The position numbers and the translations under genes were made by a program. Positions 27,625 to 37,175 of a stretch of 64,000 nucleotides of DNA are shown here, piece by piece (the first letter of the stretch is position 1; each line of letters starts with the position of its first letter). Location: positions 172,739 through 236,738 of the forward strand of contig NZ_QLJH01000003.1 of assembly GCF_003951315.1 (NCBI RefSeq), given 5' to 3'. Under the pieces are notes generated by a model. It did no database searches and was not told the origin of the DNA. It saw only the letters and a list, made by a program, of their open reading frames with translations. This DNA comes from Sphingomonas sp. S-NIH.Pt15_0812 (lineage in GTDB: Bacteria; Pseudomonadota; Alphaproteobacteria; Sphingomonadales; Sphingomonadaceae).

Positions 27625-28590
27625 ATGAAAGCGTCACTCCTGGCCACCATGCTGGTGGCCCCATCGCTGGGGCTGGCAAGTCCCGCCGCCGCCACCCGAA
27701 TGACCTCCAGCTACACCTCGCTGACCGTGTTCGGCGACAGCCTGGTCGATGCGGGCAATATCTACGCCCTGACCGGTGGCCAGATGCCATCGCCCGCGGC
27801 CGGCTATTTCCAGGGCCGGTTCACCAACGGCTATGACTATACCGACCTGCTGAGCATCGACCTGTTCGGCCGGCCGACCACCGCCTCGCTGCTCGGCGGG
27901 CGCAACTTCGCTTTTGGCGGCGCGCGGATCGTCGACAATGGCGACATCGTCCCCGATCTCTCGCGGCAGATCGACCTGTACGAGGTCGCGCTGGGCAGGA
28001 CCGCCGACGGCAACGGGCTCTATGTGCTGAACGCGGGCGGCAACGACGTCTTCGGCGCGATCGCCGGGACGATCGGCGGGGCCGATCCGCAACGCTATCT
28101 GCAGGACGCCGCCAGCCAATATGCCGCCAGCGTGCAGCGACTGGACGGCTTGGGCGTGCGCAACATCCTGATCACCGACTTTCCGGTGGCGACCGCCGGA
28201 GCGATCAACACCCAGGCCAACGCCTATCTGGACGCGGCGCTGGGCGATCTGAAGCTGTCGTCCGACACGACGCTGTACCGATTCAGCTTCACCGATTTCT
28301 TCAACCAATTGTCGGTCGATCCCGGCCGGTTCGGCCTGCCCGCGCTCGACCTGACCACCACCTGCCAGGCGGCGGGCGCGGCGGCGATCGCCTCGGGCTG
28401 CGCCGGCTATTTCTCGTTCGACGGCACGCATCCGACCGCGGCGGTGCAGCGCGCCGCCTATCAGGAGATGAACCGCCAGTTCGCGCTGGCGGTGCCGGAG
28501 CCGACCAGCTGGATGCTGATGCTGACCGGCTTCGCCCTGGTCGGCATGGCGGCGCGGCGACGGGGCCGGGGCGTCCTGCGCCTCGCCTGA
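27625..28590 (+). CDS. SGNH/GDSL hydrolase with PEP-CTERM anchor
   Basis: A 321-residue exported esterase/lipase-like protein. Signal peptide residues 1-23 (ending PAAA). SGNH blocks: FGDSLVDAGN (Ser nucleophile), GGRNFAFGGAR, LNAGGNDVFG (oxyanion Asn) and FSFDGTHPT (Asp/His). The C-terminus VPEPTSWMLMLTGFALVG followed by ARRRGR is a PEP-CTERM sorting signal, so exosortase would process it at the inner membrane for export or surface display. Good SD GAGAGGAAG. Substrate unknown. Confidence 0.9.
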   Translation: MKASLLATMLVAPSLGLASPAAATRMTSSYTSLTVFGDSLVDAGNIYALTGGQMPSPAAGYFQGRFTNGYDYTDLLSIDLFGRPTTASLLGGRNFAFGGARIVDNGDIVPDLSRQIDLYEVALGRTADGNGLYVLNAGGNDVFGAIAGTIGGADPQRYLQDAASQYAASVQRLDGLGVRNILITDFPVATAGAINTQANAYLDAALGDLKLSSDTTLYRFSFTDFFNQLSVDPGRFGLPALDLTTTCQAAGAAAIASGCAGYFSFDGTHPTAAVQRAAYQEMNRQFALAVPEPTSWMLMLTGFALVGMAARRRGRGVLRLA

Positions 28591-28592
28591 GC

Positions 28593-29858
28593 CTAGAGCG
28601 GGAGGGTGGGGCCGTCGTCCGGCGGCTCCACCGCCAGAGGCCTGACGCGGGTGAGCAACGCCGCGCCGATCAGGGCCGCCAGGGCCAGCCCGCCGCAATA
28701 GAGGCTGACGCCCGGCCAGCCGCCCCGCGTCCAGGCGATGCCGCCCGCCGTGCCCAACACGCTCGACCCGGCATAATAGAAGAACAGATACCAGGCCGCC
28801 GCCTGCCCCCGCGCCGCCGCGCCGCGCCGGCCGACCCAGGCGCTGGCGATCGAATGCGCGCCGAAGAAGCCGATCGTGACGATGGCGATGCCGGCGATCA
28901 CCGCGACCAGCGGCCGCGCGGCGGATAGCGCCACGCCGATCAGGATCACCGCGACCGGGATGGGGAAGATCCGCCGCCGGCCGACCCGCCCCGCCAAGCC
29001 GCCGAACCAGGCCGAGCTGATCGAGCCCAGGATATAGATCAGGAAGATCGCGCCGACCGTCGCCTGGCTGAGGTGATAGGGCGCGCCCAGCAGGTGGAAG
29101 CCGACATAGTTGAAGATGGTGACGAAGATGCCCATCACCAGGAAGGATTCCATGTAGAGCAGCCGCAGCCCCGGATCGGCGAACAGCGGCCGCACCGCGC
29201 CGACCACCGCGCCCAGCCCGCCCGTCCCCGCGACGAAGCGCCGCGACGGCGGTGCGAGCCGGCGGAACGCCTCCGCCATCGCCAGGCCGGCCAAACCGAC
29301 CACCGCCAGCGCCCAGCGCCAGCCCGCAAGATCGGCGACGACGCTGGCGACCAGCCGCCCGCCCATGCCGCCCAGGCCGCTACCGCCGATATAGAGGCCC
29401 ATCGCCGATCCGACCGACGCGACGTCCACCTCTTCCGAGACATAGGCCATCGCCACCGCCGGCACCCCCGCCAGCGCCAGGCCTGTGAGCAGCCGCAGCG
29501 CGAGCAGCGCATACCAGCCGGGCGCGACCGCGACGGCGAGCGTCAGCAGACCGGCGGCGAACATCGCCGCGATCATCAGCGGCCGCCGCCCGATCCGATC
29601 GGAGACGAAACCCGCCACCAATATGCCGATCGCCAGCGGCCCGGTCGCCAGCGACACCGCGAGCGACGCGCCTTCCGCGCTCAGCCCATAGTCGCGCGCG
29701 AACAGCGGCAGCAGCGGCTGCACCGCATAGAGCAGCGAGAAGGTGGAGAAGCCGGCGAACAGCATCGCCAGCGTCAGCCGCCGATAACCGGCGCTGCCCT
29801 TGGCCAGGGGGAGATCGGCGGACGGTTCGGGCGGCGGCGGAGGATGGGATCGGGGCAT
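28593..29858 (-). CDS. MFS transporter, YnfM-like drug/H+ antiporter
   Basis: A 421-residue 12-helix MFS protein. The loop 2-3 motif SDRIGRRPLM and the TM5 motif (GGSGLGGMGGRL) point to an exporter of the DHA1 type; the N-terminus LTLAMLFAGFSTFSLLYAVQPLLPL resembles YnfM/arabinose-efflux-like proteins. Start set at 29858 (AGGTGAC just upstream); an in-frame ATG at 29906 would add 16 residues. It lies 85 bases downstream of lysK, so may be cotranscribed with it. Substrate unknown. Confidence 0.82.
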   Translation of the reverse strand: MPRSHPPPPPEPSADLPLAKGSAGYRRLTLAMLFAGFSTFSLLYAVQPLLPLFARDYGLSAEGASLAVSLATGPLAIGILVAGFVSDRIGRRPLMIAAMFAAGLLTLAVAVAPGWYALLALRLLTGLALAGVPAVAMAYVSEEVDVASVGSAMGLYIGGSGLGGMGGRLVASVVADLAGWRWALAVVGLAGLAMAEAFRRLAPPSRRFVAGTGGLGAVVGAVRPLFADPGLRLLYMESFLVMGIFVTIFNYVGFHLLGAPYHLSQATVGAIFLIYILGSISSAWFGGLAGRVGRRRIFPIPVAVILIGVALSAARPLVAVIAGIAIVTIGFFGAHSIASAWVGRRGAAARGQAAAWYLFFYYAGSSVLGTAGGIAWTRGGWPGVSLYCGGLALAALIGAALLTRVRPLAVEPPDDGPTLPL

Positions 29859-29943
29859 GTCACCTGACGGTCGGGACGGTTCGGGCGGGATCGCGACAAA
29901 GCACACGGCCGGGCCCCTGCGAACACAGGAGCCCGGGGGCCCG

Positions 29944-31533
29944 TCAATCCGCCGACACGGCCTCCGCGATCAGCCGCCGCGACTCCTCCACGCCGTAGAG
30001 CGCGAAGAAGCTGCCCATGCGCGGCCCCTGCGACGCGCCGAGCAGCGTTTCGTAGAGGACGCCGAACCAGTCGCGCAAAGCCTCCTTGCCGTAATGGCGC
30101 TTGCCGATCTCATAGACCCGGTCCTGGAGCGTCGCGGCGAGATCGACATCGGCCGGCACCGGCTCGGCCAGGGCCGCGTCCAGGTCGCGCAGCGCCGCCG
30201 CTTCGCCCTCGGTCGGCGGGCGACGCTGGAGCGTCGGCGCGACGAAATCGCGCGCATAGGCGACCGCATAGCCGACCAGCCGGTCGAGCGCCGGATTGCC
30301 CTCCGGCGTCAGGCCCGCGTCATAGCGCTGGAGGAAGCGCCACATCGTCTCGCGGTCGCCCACGCCCGGCAGGCTGGCGAGGTTGAGCAACAGGCCGAAG
30401 CTGACCGGCAGCGTCTCGTCCGGCACCAGCCCGTCATGGATATGGTGGACCGGATTGCCCAGCCGCTGCTTCGGTTCCTGGCCGCGATAATTGGTGCGGA
30501 ACTGCCAATATTCGTCCACCGCGCGCGGGATCACGCCCATGTGCAATTGCTTGGCCTTTTTCGGCTCGCGATAGGCGAAGAAGGCCAGGCTCTCCTCCGG
30601 CCCATAGGTCAGCCACTCGTCCATCGACAGGCCGTTACCCTTGGACTTGGAGATCTTCTGGCCATGTTCGTCGAGGAACATCTCGTAATTGAAGCCCTCG
30701 GGCGGGCGGCCGCCCAACACGCGGGCGATCTTGCCCGACTGGATGACCGAGTCGATCAGGTCCTTGCCCGCCATCTCGTAATCGACGCCCAGCGCGACCC
30801 AGCGCATCGCCCAGTCGACCTTCCATTGCAGCTTGGACAGGCCGCCCAGCGCCGACTGGACGATCCGCTCGCCCTCGTCCTCGAAGGCGATCAGGCCGGC
30901 CTCGGCATCGACCACCTCGATCGGCACCTGCAAGACCACGCCCGACCGGGGGCTGATCGGCAGCACCGGCGAATAGGTGGCGGCGCGCTCGGCGCGCAGC
31001 GTCGGCAGCATCACGCCCTGGATCGCGTCGAAATGGCGCAGCACCAGCTTCAGCGCGGCATCGAACCGCCCCGACGTGTAATAGTTGGTCGAGGAGGCGA
31101 ATTCGTAATCGAAGCCGTAGCGGTCGAGGAAATCGCGCAGCCGCGCATTGTTGTGCGCGGCGAAACTGTCATGCGTGCCGAAGGGATCGGGGATGCGGGT
31201 CAGCGGCTTGCCGAGATGCTCGGCCAGCATCGCGCCATTGGGGACATTGTCCGGCACCTTGCGCAGGCCGTCCATGTCGTCGCTGAACGCGATCAGCCGG
31301 GTCGCCCGGTCGGACAGGGCATGGAAGGCGTTGCGCACCATCGTCGTGCGCAGCACCTCGTTGAACGTGCCGATATGCGGCAGGCCTGACGGACCATAGC
31401 CGGTCTCGAACAGGATCGGCGCATCACCGGGTTTCCCCTCCGGCCAGCGCGCGAGCAGCTTGCGCGCCTCTTCATAGGGCCAGGCCTTGGAGGCGAGCGC
31501 CTCGGCTCGCAACTGCATCGCGTCGTCGGTCAT
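29944..31533 (-). CDS. lysK: Class I lysyl-tRNA synthetase
   Basis: A 529-residue class I LysRS, the form used by archaea, spirochaetes and many alphaproteobacteria in place of class II. HIGH-type motif: [19 protein letters not shown]-type motif: KISKSKGNG. Length suits the family. It charges tRNA-Lys in the cytosol and is essential if, as usual in this group, no class II enzyme is present. Start at 31533 with TAGGAG upstream; an ATG at 31557 adds eight residues. Confidence 0.95.
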   Translation of the reverse strand: MTDDAMQLRAEALASKAWPYEEARKLLARWPEGKPGDAPILFETGYGPSGLPHIGTFNEVLRTTMVRNAFHALSDRATRLIAFSDDMDGLRKVPDNVPNGAMLAEHLGKPLTRIPDPFGTHDSFAAHNNARLRDFLDRYGFDYEFASSTNYYTSGRFDAALKLVLRHFDAIQGVMLPTLRAERAATYSPVLPISPRSGVVLQVPIEVVDAEAGLIAFEDEGERIVQSALGGLSKLQWKVDWAMRWVALGVDYEMAGKDLIDSVIQSGKIARVLGGRPPEGFNYEMFLDEHGQKISKSKGNGLSMDEWLTYGPEESLAFFAYREPKKAKQLHMGVIPRAVDEYWQFRTNYRGQEPKQRLGNPVHHIHDGLVPDETLPVSFGLLLNLASLPGVGDRETMWRFLQRYDAGLTPEGNPALDRLVGYAVAYARDFVAPTLQRRPPTEGEAAALRDLDAALAEPVPADVDLAATLQDRVYEIGKRHYGKEALRDWFGVLYETLLGASQGPRMGSFFALYGVEESRRLIAEAVSAD

Positions 31534-31602
31534 GGCCCGGCTCCTAGCGTCCCCCATCCGTCGCTGCCAGCCCTGTGCAAACGGGGGATGCGCCGGGAGG
31601 GC

Positions 31603-32748
31603 CTATCGCGTCGGGTCGCTGACCTTGACCAGATCGGGCGCGCTGACCGGGCTGAGGCCCTGTACCTGCTCGGGATCGATGCGGCGGGTGCGGGTGAAGG
31701 GCGGCAGGACCTGGGGCTGCCCCGTCTCCAGCGCGCGCACGATCCCCTCGATCACGCGCAGGTCGGCCAGTCCCTCCTCGGCATCCGGCTCGACGGCGCG
31801 GTCGTGGAGGATGCAGTCGGAGAAATAGCGCATCTGCCCGCCGAACTGGTCGGTCTCGGCGAAGCTCGCCTCGCGTTCATCCTCGCCGATGATGCGCTGG
31901 TGGCGCAGCGCCATGCCGAAGCCATAGGCGGGGCGCATCTGGATCGACCCCTTGGTGCCGGCGATCACCAGGCTGTCGACGGTATTGGCATAATAGCTGA
32001 CGACGAACTGCGCGATGGCGCCGCCCGGCATCCGCAGCGTCACCGCCACCGTGTCGTCGAAATCCTGCGCATAGCCCGATTCCGAATGCCGCGATCCGAT
32101 CGCCGATACGACCTCCACCGGCTCTTCCCCGAACAGGTAGCGGATGGCGTTGATCGGATAGGCCCCCATGTCGAACAGCGGACCGCCCTCGATCCCGTTG
32201 CGCGCCCGGTGGTTGGCGGGGTCGAGCATCTGCGCGAAGCAGGAGGAGAAGGCGATCAGCTCGCCCAGCTCGCCCGCCCGGATGCGGTTGATCGCGTCGA
32301 TCGTCGCCGGCTCGAAATGGAGGCGATAGGCGGTCATCAGCTTGGCGGTGGAGCGGCGCTCCGCCGCCAGCATCGCCTGTGCGTGCTCGACCGAAATCTC
32401 CAGCGGCTTCTCGCACAGCACATGGATGCCGGCATCGAGCGCGGGAATGGCGAATTCCGCATGACGCCAATTGGGGGTCGCGACATAGACGGCGTCGATC
32501 GTGCCGGAGGCGAGCAGCTCGGCGAAATCCTCATAGGCATAGACCGCGTCCAGCCCGTAATTCTCCGCCACCTGCCGCGCCTTGTCGAGATCGCCGGAGA
32601 CGAGCGCGACCAGCTCCGAATTGCCGGTATGCGCGATGCCCGGCATCATCGCCTCCTGCGCGATGTCGCCCAGCCCGACAATGGCATAGCGGACCTTCCG
32701 CTGCTGCGTTCCGTCGCCGCCCATGCCCAATGACGTGCCGATGCTCAT
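31603..32748 (-). CDS. Gfo/Idh/MocA oxidoreductase, GFOR-like
   Basis: A 381-residue NAD(P)-dependent sugar oxidoreductase. Rossmann motif AIVGLGDIAQEAMMPGI, EKPLEISVEHAQ and MGAYPINAIRYLFG are visible; the last resembles glucose-fructose oxidoreductase and 1,5-anhydrofructose-reductase-type enzymes. No signal peptide, so unlike Zymomonas GFOR it is cytosolic. Start 32748 has GAGAGGAATC upstream. It neighbours GH130 (35093) with a sensor between them; substrate unknown. Confidence 0.85.
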   Translation of the reverse strand: MSIGTSLGMGGDGTQQRKVRYAIVGLGDIAQEAMMPGIAHTGNSELVALVSGDLDKARQVAENYGLDAVYAYEDFAELLASGTIDAVYVATPNWRHAEFAIPALDAGIHVLCEKPLEISVEHAQAMLAAERRSTAKLMTAYRLHFEPATIDAINRIRAGELGELIAFSSCFAQMLDPANHRARNGIEGGPLFDMGAYPINAIRYLFGEEPVEVVSAIGSRHSESGYAQDFDDTVAVTLRMPGGAIAQFVVSYYANTVDSLVIAGTKGSIQMRPAYGFGMALRHQRIIGEDEREASFAETDQFGGQMRYFSDCILHDRAVEPDAEEGLADLRVIEGIVRALETGQPQVLPPFTRTRRIDPEQVQGLSPVSAPDLVKVSDPTR

Positions 32749-32809
32749 GCCGATTCCTCTCGATCCGGTTCGTGGTCGGCGCGGGGAACGCGTATTCGGC
32801 AGGATGGGT

Positions 32810-35059
32810 TCAGGCGGCGAGGTGTGCCGCGTTGCGACCCTCCGCCTTGGCGCGGTAGAGCGCCCGGTCGGCATCGCCGAGCAGCGAGGTCGCGGTCGCG
32901 CCCGGCCGGTACAGTGCGATGCCGATGCTGGCGGTGACCGGCGGCCCGTCCGCAGGGTGCGCCGCACTGGTGGCGATCGCGGTCCGCAGCCGCTCGACCA
33001 GCGTCAGCGCCACGGCTTGCCCGGCGCCGGGGAAGATCACCACGAACTCCTCGCCACCCAGCCGGCCGACCAGATCGGTGGCGCGCACCGCCTCCGTCGC
33101 CGCGCGGGCGACGCGGCGCAGCACCCGGTCGCCCTCGCCATGGCCCCAACGGTCGTTGACCTGCTTGAAATGATCGATGTCGAGCACCGCGACCGCCAGG
33201 GGCTGGCCCTGCCCCATGGCGGTCGCCAGCGCCTCGTCCAGCATGGCCAGCGCGCGGCGGCGGCTGGCCACGCCGGTCAACGCGTCGATGTCGACCAGTC
33301 GCTGTGCGCGCTCGGCCAGTTGCTCGGCGGCGAGATGCGCGGCGCGCAGCGCGGCTTCGGATTCGACCTGCTCGGTCACGTCGCGGATGATGCCGAACAA
33401 GGCGGCGGGCGATCCATCCGCCGCCATCTCGCCCCGGCCACGGACCACGACATGGTGGACCAGGCCATCGCCGCCGCAGACGCGTGCGGCGCATTCGAAC
33501 TCGCCGCCCTCGACCATCGCCGCATGGACCACCGATCGCACCTGCACCATGTCGTCCGGGTGGTAGAAGGCGATCGCCTGCTCCAGCGTCGGCTGCGGAT
33601 CGGTGACGTTCAGGCCGTGCAGGCGGAACACCTCCGCGCTCCACGCCAACGTCCCCGTGGCGATCGAATAGCGCCAATGCCCCACGCCCGCGATCCGCGC
33701 CGCCATCTCCAGCAGGCGGTTGGCGTCGCGCAGTTCGTGCATCGCCGCATCGGCGCGCAGTTCGGCCTGGCGACGCCGGCTGATGTCGCGAACCGACACG
33801 ATCACCTCCGCCCCCTGCCCGTCCGCCGGCCGGCCCTCGGTCTGCTGGACCGGGACCAGCCGATAGGCCGCCTCCAGCCAGACATAGGCGCCGTCGCGGC
33901 GGCGCTGGCGATAGACGCAGACGTCATGGCCGGGGCGGCCGGCCACCAGGCCCCGCCAGTTGGCGAGCACGGTCTCGCGATCGTCGGGATGGATCAGGTC
34001 TATCGGCCCCTGCGACAGCACCTCGTCCGGGGTGAAACCCAGCACCCGCTGGACGGCAGGCGAGGCATAGACGACGACGCCATCGACCGAGATTCGGCCG
34101 ATGATGTCGCTCGACCATTCGGCCAGCAGCCGGTGGTGCCGCTCGCTTTCCGCGCGCTCGGCCGTCAGTCGCGCCCGCGCCGACTGGATCGCGGCGAAGG
34201 GCAGCGCGGTCGCGAACAGCACCAGCAGATAGAATTGCAGGAAGAAGGCGGTCGCGGCCGGCGAACCGGCCAGGAGGTGCGCCGGATGCAGTCCCCGGCT
34301 GATCGCCAGCGTCGCGACGGTCGCGACGATCGTGACCCCGCCGGCGGCGCCGAACGGCCCCAGCCGATAGGTCGCGATCAGCAGCGCGACCATCGGCAGA
34401 AACAATAGAGGGAAGCGGTCTTGCGCGAATACCGCCAACGTCACCGCCGCGACCAGCGCCAGCAGGGCGATCGCCTCGCCACCCGAGCGGGGGCGACCCG
34501 CCCGCGCCTCCGCCGGATCGTACAAGGCCGCCGTGGTCAGCACCATCGGCGCGACGATCAGCATCCCCAATGTGTCGGTGGTGAACCAGGACAGGATCGA
34601 CTGCCATCCGGGGCCGCCGACCACCGCCCAGATCGCGGCGTTCACCACCCCCCCGATCACGGTCGCGGTGGTGAAGCGCGCGACATCGCGGGGCTTGATG
34701 AAGGACGGTCGCGCGATGCCCCAGCGGCGGATCAGCACCGCGCCCAGCCAGCCGCCGACCAGGTCGGCGCCGGTGATGCCCGCCGCCATCGGCAGGTTGG
34801 TGCCCATGCCCAGATTGGCCAGGGTGCTGCCGGCGGCGCAGGCGAGCAGGGTCGCAGGCGCGAAGCCGGCCGGCACCAGCAGCAGCGCCGCCAGCAGAAC
34901 GCCGCTCGCCGGCCACATCGCGGCCGCGCCGTCGAGACCGCCGGTCGCGACGAGCGACAGCGACGTCACCGCCCAATAGGCCAGGGCGGCGGCCGATATC
35001 GTCCTGATCGGTCGCCCCGCCACCCCGTCCGCCTCGATTCGCCCTGATTCCATCACCAC
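32810..35059 (-). CDS. MASE1-PAS-PAS-GGDEF diguanylate cyclase
   Basis: A 749-residue membrane sensor. Residues about 20-300 form a MASE1 domain with eight or so helices (MWPASGVLLAALLL, MGTNLPMAAGITGADLVGGWLGA are typical). A PAS domain follows (WSSDIIGRISVDGVVVYASP; FTPDEVL; HPDDRETV), then a second PAS with PAC, then GGDEF. The active loop is GRLGGEEFVVIF and the I-site RATD is intact, so it should make c-di-GMP under product inhibition. There is no EAL domain. The ligand sensed by MASE1 is not known. Confidence 0.92.
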   Translation of the reverse strand: MVMESGRIEADGVAGRPIRTISAAALAYWAVTSLSLVATGGLDGAAAMWPASGVLLAALLLVPAGFAPATLLACAAGSTLANLGMGTNLPMAAGITGADLVGGWLGAVLIRRWGIARPSFIKPRDVARFTTATVIGGVVNAAIWAVVGGPGWQSILSWFTTDTLGMLIVAPMVLTTAALYDPAEARAGRPRSGGEAIALLALVAAVTLAVFAQDRFPLLFLPMVALLIATYRLGPFGAAGGVTIVATVATLAISRGLHPAHLLAGSPAATAFFLQFYLLVLFATALPFAAIQSARARLTAERAESERHHRLLAEWSSDIIGRISVDGVVVYASPAVQRVLGFTPDEVLSQGPIDLIHPDDRETVLANWRGLVAGRPGHDVCVYRQRRRDGAYVWLEAAYRLVPVQQTEGRPADGQGAEVIVSVRDISRRRQAELRADAAMHELRDANRLLEMAARIAGVGHWRYSIATGTLAWSAEVFRLHGLNVTDPQPTLEQAIAFYHPDDMVQVRSVVHAAMVEGGEFECAARVCGGDGLVHHVVVRGRGEMAADGSPAALFGIIRDVTEQVESEAALRAAHLAAEQLAERAQRLVDIDALTGVASRRRALAMLDEALATAMGQGQPLAVAVLDIDHFKQVNDRWGHGEGDRVLRRVARAATEAVRATDLVGRLGGEEFVVIFPGAGQAVALTLVERLRTAIATSAAHPADGPPVTASIGIALYRPGATATSLLGDADRALYRAKAEGRNAAHLAA

Positions 35060-35092
35060 GGCGCATCCTACAGCACACGGGTTAATCCGCTG

Positions 35093-36397
35093 TTATAAAG
35101 CCTGATTATCCATCGCCGCCAGCAGCGGATCGATGGGGACCGTGGCAAAACGGGTATATTCGTCCGCTATCCCATAGGGAAGCAGCATCGTCCGCCCGCG
35201 TACCAGCGCCCCGCAGCTATAGACGACATTGGGCACATAGCCGTCGCGATCCTCCGGCCCCGGCTCCAGCAGCGGCATCGACAGGCGGCCCAGCACGCGC
35301 GACGGATCGTCCTTGTCGAGCAGCACCGCGCCCATGCAATAGTTGCGGACGACCCCGACGCCATGGGTCAGCAGCAGCCAGCCCTCGTCGATCTCGATCG
35401 GCGAGCCGCAATTGCCGATCTGCACGAATTCCCAGGGGTAGCGGGGCTCCAGGATCTTGCGGCCACCGTTCCAGGTGAAGGGATCGTCCGATTCGAACAG
35501 CCACAGATTCTCGTTGTCCTGCCGCCCGATCGCCAAGAAGCGGCCGCCGACCCGGCGCGGGAACAGCGCCATGCCCTTCGCGCCCGCCAGCGCGCCGCGC
35601 ACCGGATGCATCTTGAAGTTGCGGAAGTCGTCGGTCTGGAGCAGCTCCTGCCGCACCGCGTCGGTGCCCACTGCCGTATAGGTGCCGACATAGGTGGTCT
35701 CGCCGGTCTTGCGGCGGAACGGGGTGAGGCGCAGATCCTCGATCCCGCGCGCCTGGCTGTCGAGGACGGGGAAGAGCACGGTCTCGGACGGCTCGCGGCT
35801 CCCCCGGCAATCGAGCTGCACCGTATCCTGGTCGTGCCATCCGCTGGCGGGGCCGACGATCGGCGGCACGGCCGTCTCGCTGGCCGGGTCGAGCACCAGC
35901 GTGCCGTCCGCCTGCCAGCAGCCGGTGCGGAAGGCGACGGAGGACAGATGGCCCTCGCCGATCCCGCGCAGCGACAGGACGAAGCGGATCGCGCCGTCCG
36001 CCTCCTCGCCCATGCCGACGATGCTGGGGTTGAACAGCGCCGCCGATTCGAAGGCATATTCCGCACTCAGATAGGCCCCGATCAGCAGCCGGTGCGAAAG
36101 GGTGACGGCATCGGGATCGGGCAGCTGGTCGCGCACCGCGTCGAACTGGCGGAGCAGCACCGCATCGACATCGCGGTGCCGCTCGTCGAGCGAGGCCCGG
36201 ACGCGGGCCAGTTCGTCGTCCAGCGCCGATTCGGGCAGGGACAGGACGCGGGCGATGATGCGACCGGGGCGCGGATGGCCCGGTATGGCAAAGCCGGCGG
36301 GATCGGAGGGCAGGAAGGGGCGGATCACGGTCCGCTGCGGGTCGGGCCCGAGCTTCACGGGCAGGCGCTGGACGGGAACGGTGGGGATGGACGACAT
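35093..36397 (-). CDS. GH130-family beta-mannoside phosphorylase/hydrolase
   Basis: A 434-residue five-bladed beta-propeller enzyme of the GH130 type. Motifs around the active site include FNPSIVG, TYVGTYTAV, HPVRGALAGAKGMALFPRRVGGRF, GNCGSPIEIDEGWLLLTHGVG and DRDGYVPNVVYSCG. GH130 enzymes act on beta-1,2- or beta-1,4-mannosides, many by phosphorolysis. No signal peptide, so a cytosolic step after uptake. It is long for the family because of about 90 N-terminal residues with a helical segment (LARVRASLDERHRDVDAVLL). Confidence 0.82.
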   Translation of the reverse strand: MSSIPTVPVQRLPVKLGPDPQRTVIRPFLPSDPAGFAIPGHPRPGRIIARVLSLPESALDDELARVRASLDERHRDVDAVLLRQFDAVRDQLPDPDAVTLSHRLLIGAYLSAEYAFESAALFNPSIVGMGEEADGAIRFVLSLRGIGEGHLSSVAFRTGCWQADGTLVLDPASETAVPPIVGPASGWHDQDTVQLDCRGSREPSETVLFPVLDSQARGIEDLRLTPFRRKTGETTYVGTYTAVGTDAVRQELLQTDDFRNFKMHPVRGALAGAKGMALFPRRVGGRFLAIGRQDNENLWLFESDDPFTWNGGRKILEPRYPWEFVQIGNCGSPIEIDEGWLLLTHGVGVVRNYCMGAVLLDKDDPSRVLGRLSMPLLEPGPEDRDGYVPNVVYSCGALVRGRTMLLPYGIADEYTRFATVPIDPLLAAMDNQAL

Positions 36398-36461
36398 GAC
36401 GATCGGCGCGCTCCAGGGCGGTGAAGCCCCGAAACGCGCCGAACGATCACTGGGTTTCCGG

Positions 36462-37058
36462 TCAGCCCGCCGTGGCGGGAGCCGGCGCGGGGGCCGCTGC
36501 GGCCGGAGCCGGAGCCGGTGCGCCAGCCGGAGCCGGTGCGCCAGCCGGCGGCGGGGGGGGCGGCGCGTTGCGGTCACGCGGACCACCCGGACCACCCGGA
36601 CCGCCGGGGCCACCGGGGCCACCGGGGCCACCGGGGCCACCGGGGCCGCCCGGACCATGCGGCGGCGGCGCGAGCGGGGCCAGCGCCACCACCTTGCCCG
36701 ACCCGTCGACCAGGAACGAGGCATGCATCATGCCCCGGTCGAACCGGCCCTGCACCGTCACCGGCGCACCGGTAGCGACCAGCCCGGCGTCATCGCCCTT
36801 GGGGCCGGTATCGACCAGCGCATGGCCGCTGCCGTCGTCCAGCACGAACTTGTTGCCGAACACCTCGGCGACGCGGCCCTTGACCGTGACGACCGAGTCG
36901 CCGGCGGTCAGCGATCGGATCGGGGTGGCGCGCATCGGCGCCATCTCGACCGCCGGCTCGAACGAGCGGGCAACCACCGCGCCGCCGGTGATGCCGGCGG
37001 CGAGCAGCGCGACGCCGGCCAGGCCGGTGCGCAGATTGTTGCGGAAGATGGGGGGCAT
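36462..37058 (-). CDS. Exported OB-fold protein with GPG-repeat tail
   Basis: A 198-residue protein. Residues about 11-30 are a hydrophobic signal or anchor (TGLAGVALLAAGITGGAVVA). Residues 52-127 look like a BOF/OB-fold-type beta-barrel (VTVKGRVAEVFGNKFVLDDGSG, VTVQGRFDRG). Residues 135-160 are a collagen-like run of GPG/GGP repeats, and 165-197 are Pro/Ala-rich. The DNA under the repeat is a 9-base tandem (about 36581-36655). It is divergent from the two-component pair at 37176, and the shared intergenic region has a PhoP-box-like site, so it is probably a target of that system. OB-fold exported proteins often bind cationic or metal ligands; function unproven. Confidence 0.7.
   Translation of the reverse strand: MPPIFRNNLRTGLAGVALLAAGITGGAVVARSFEPAVEMAPMRATPIRSLTAGDSVVTVKGRVAEVFGNKFVLDDGSGHALVDTGPKGDDAGLVATGAPVTVQGRFDRGMMHASFLVDGSGKVVALAPLAPPPHGPGGPGGPGGPGGPGGPGGPGGPGGPRDRNAPPPPPPAGAPAPAGAPAPAPAAAAPAPAPATAG
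36581..36655. repeat. 9-base tandem repeat coding GPG units
   Basis: Near-perfect tandem copies of a ccaccgggg/ccgccgggg unit. Likely to vary in copy number by slippage, which would change the length of the tail in frame. Confidence 0.85.
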
Positions 37059-37109
37059 GGGGTCGTCTCCTTGTTGATGACCCCTTCTACCGATTCGCCC
37101 CCGACCCCC

Positions 37110-37139
37110 ACTGAACCGCGCGGTTCAGTTTCGGTTTAG
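37110..37139. promoter_or_regulatory. PhoP-box-like direct repeat fused to a 20-bp palindrome
   Basis: ACTGAACCGCGCGGTTCAGT (37110-37129) is a perfect palindrome. Its right half starts a direct repeat GGTTCA N5 GGTTTA (37122-37138) with 11-base periodicity, the pattern bound by PhoP-type OmpR-family dimers. The left half gives an inverted half-site facing the OB-fold gene. The site lies 52 bases upstream of the OB-fold start and 37 bases upstream of the response-regulator start. Confidence 0.65.
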
Positions 37140-37175
37140 ACCCGGGGCATAGGGCCGATCATGGAAAGGGATGCG

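Noticed and set aside
25685..27790. A ~700-codon minus-strand open frame
   Set aside because: Mirror of the POT transporter in GC-rich DNA; composition is Arg/His/Gln/Asp-rich with no domain.
36581..36655. Short regular repeats that could suggest a CRISPR array
   Set aside because: The unit is 9 bases without spacers and encodes in-frame GPG repeats of an exported protein.
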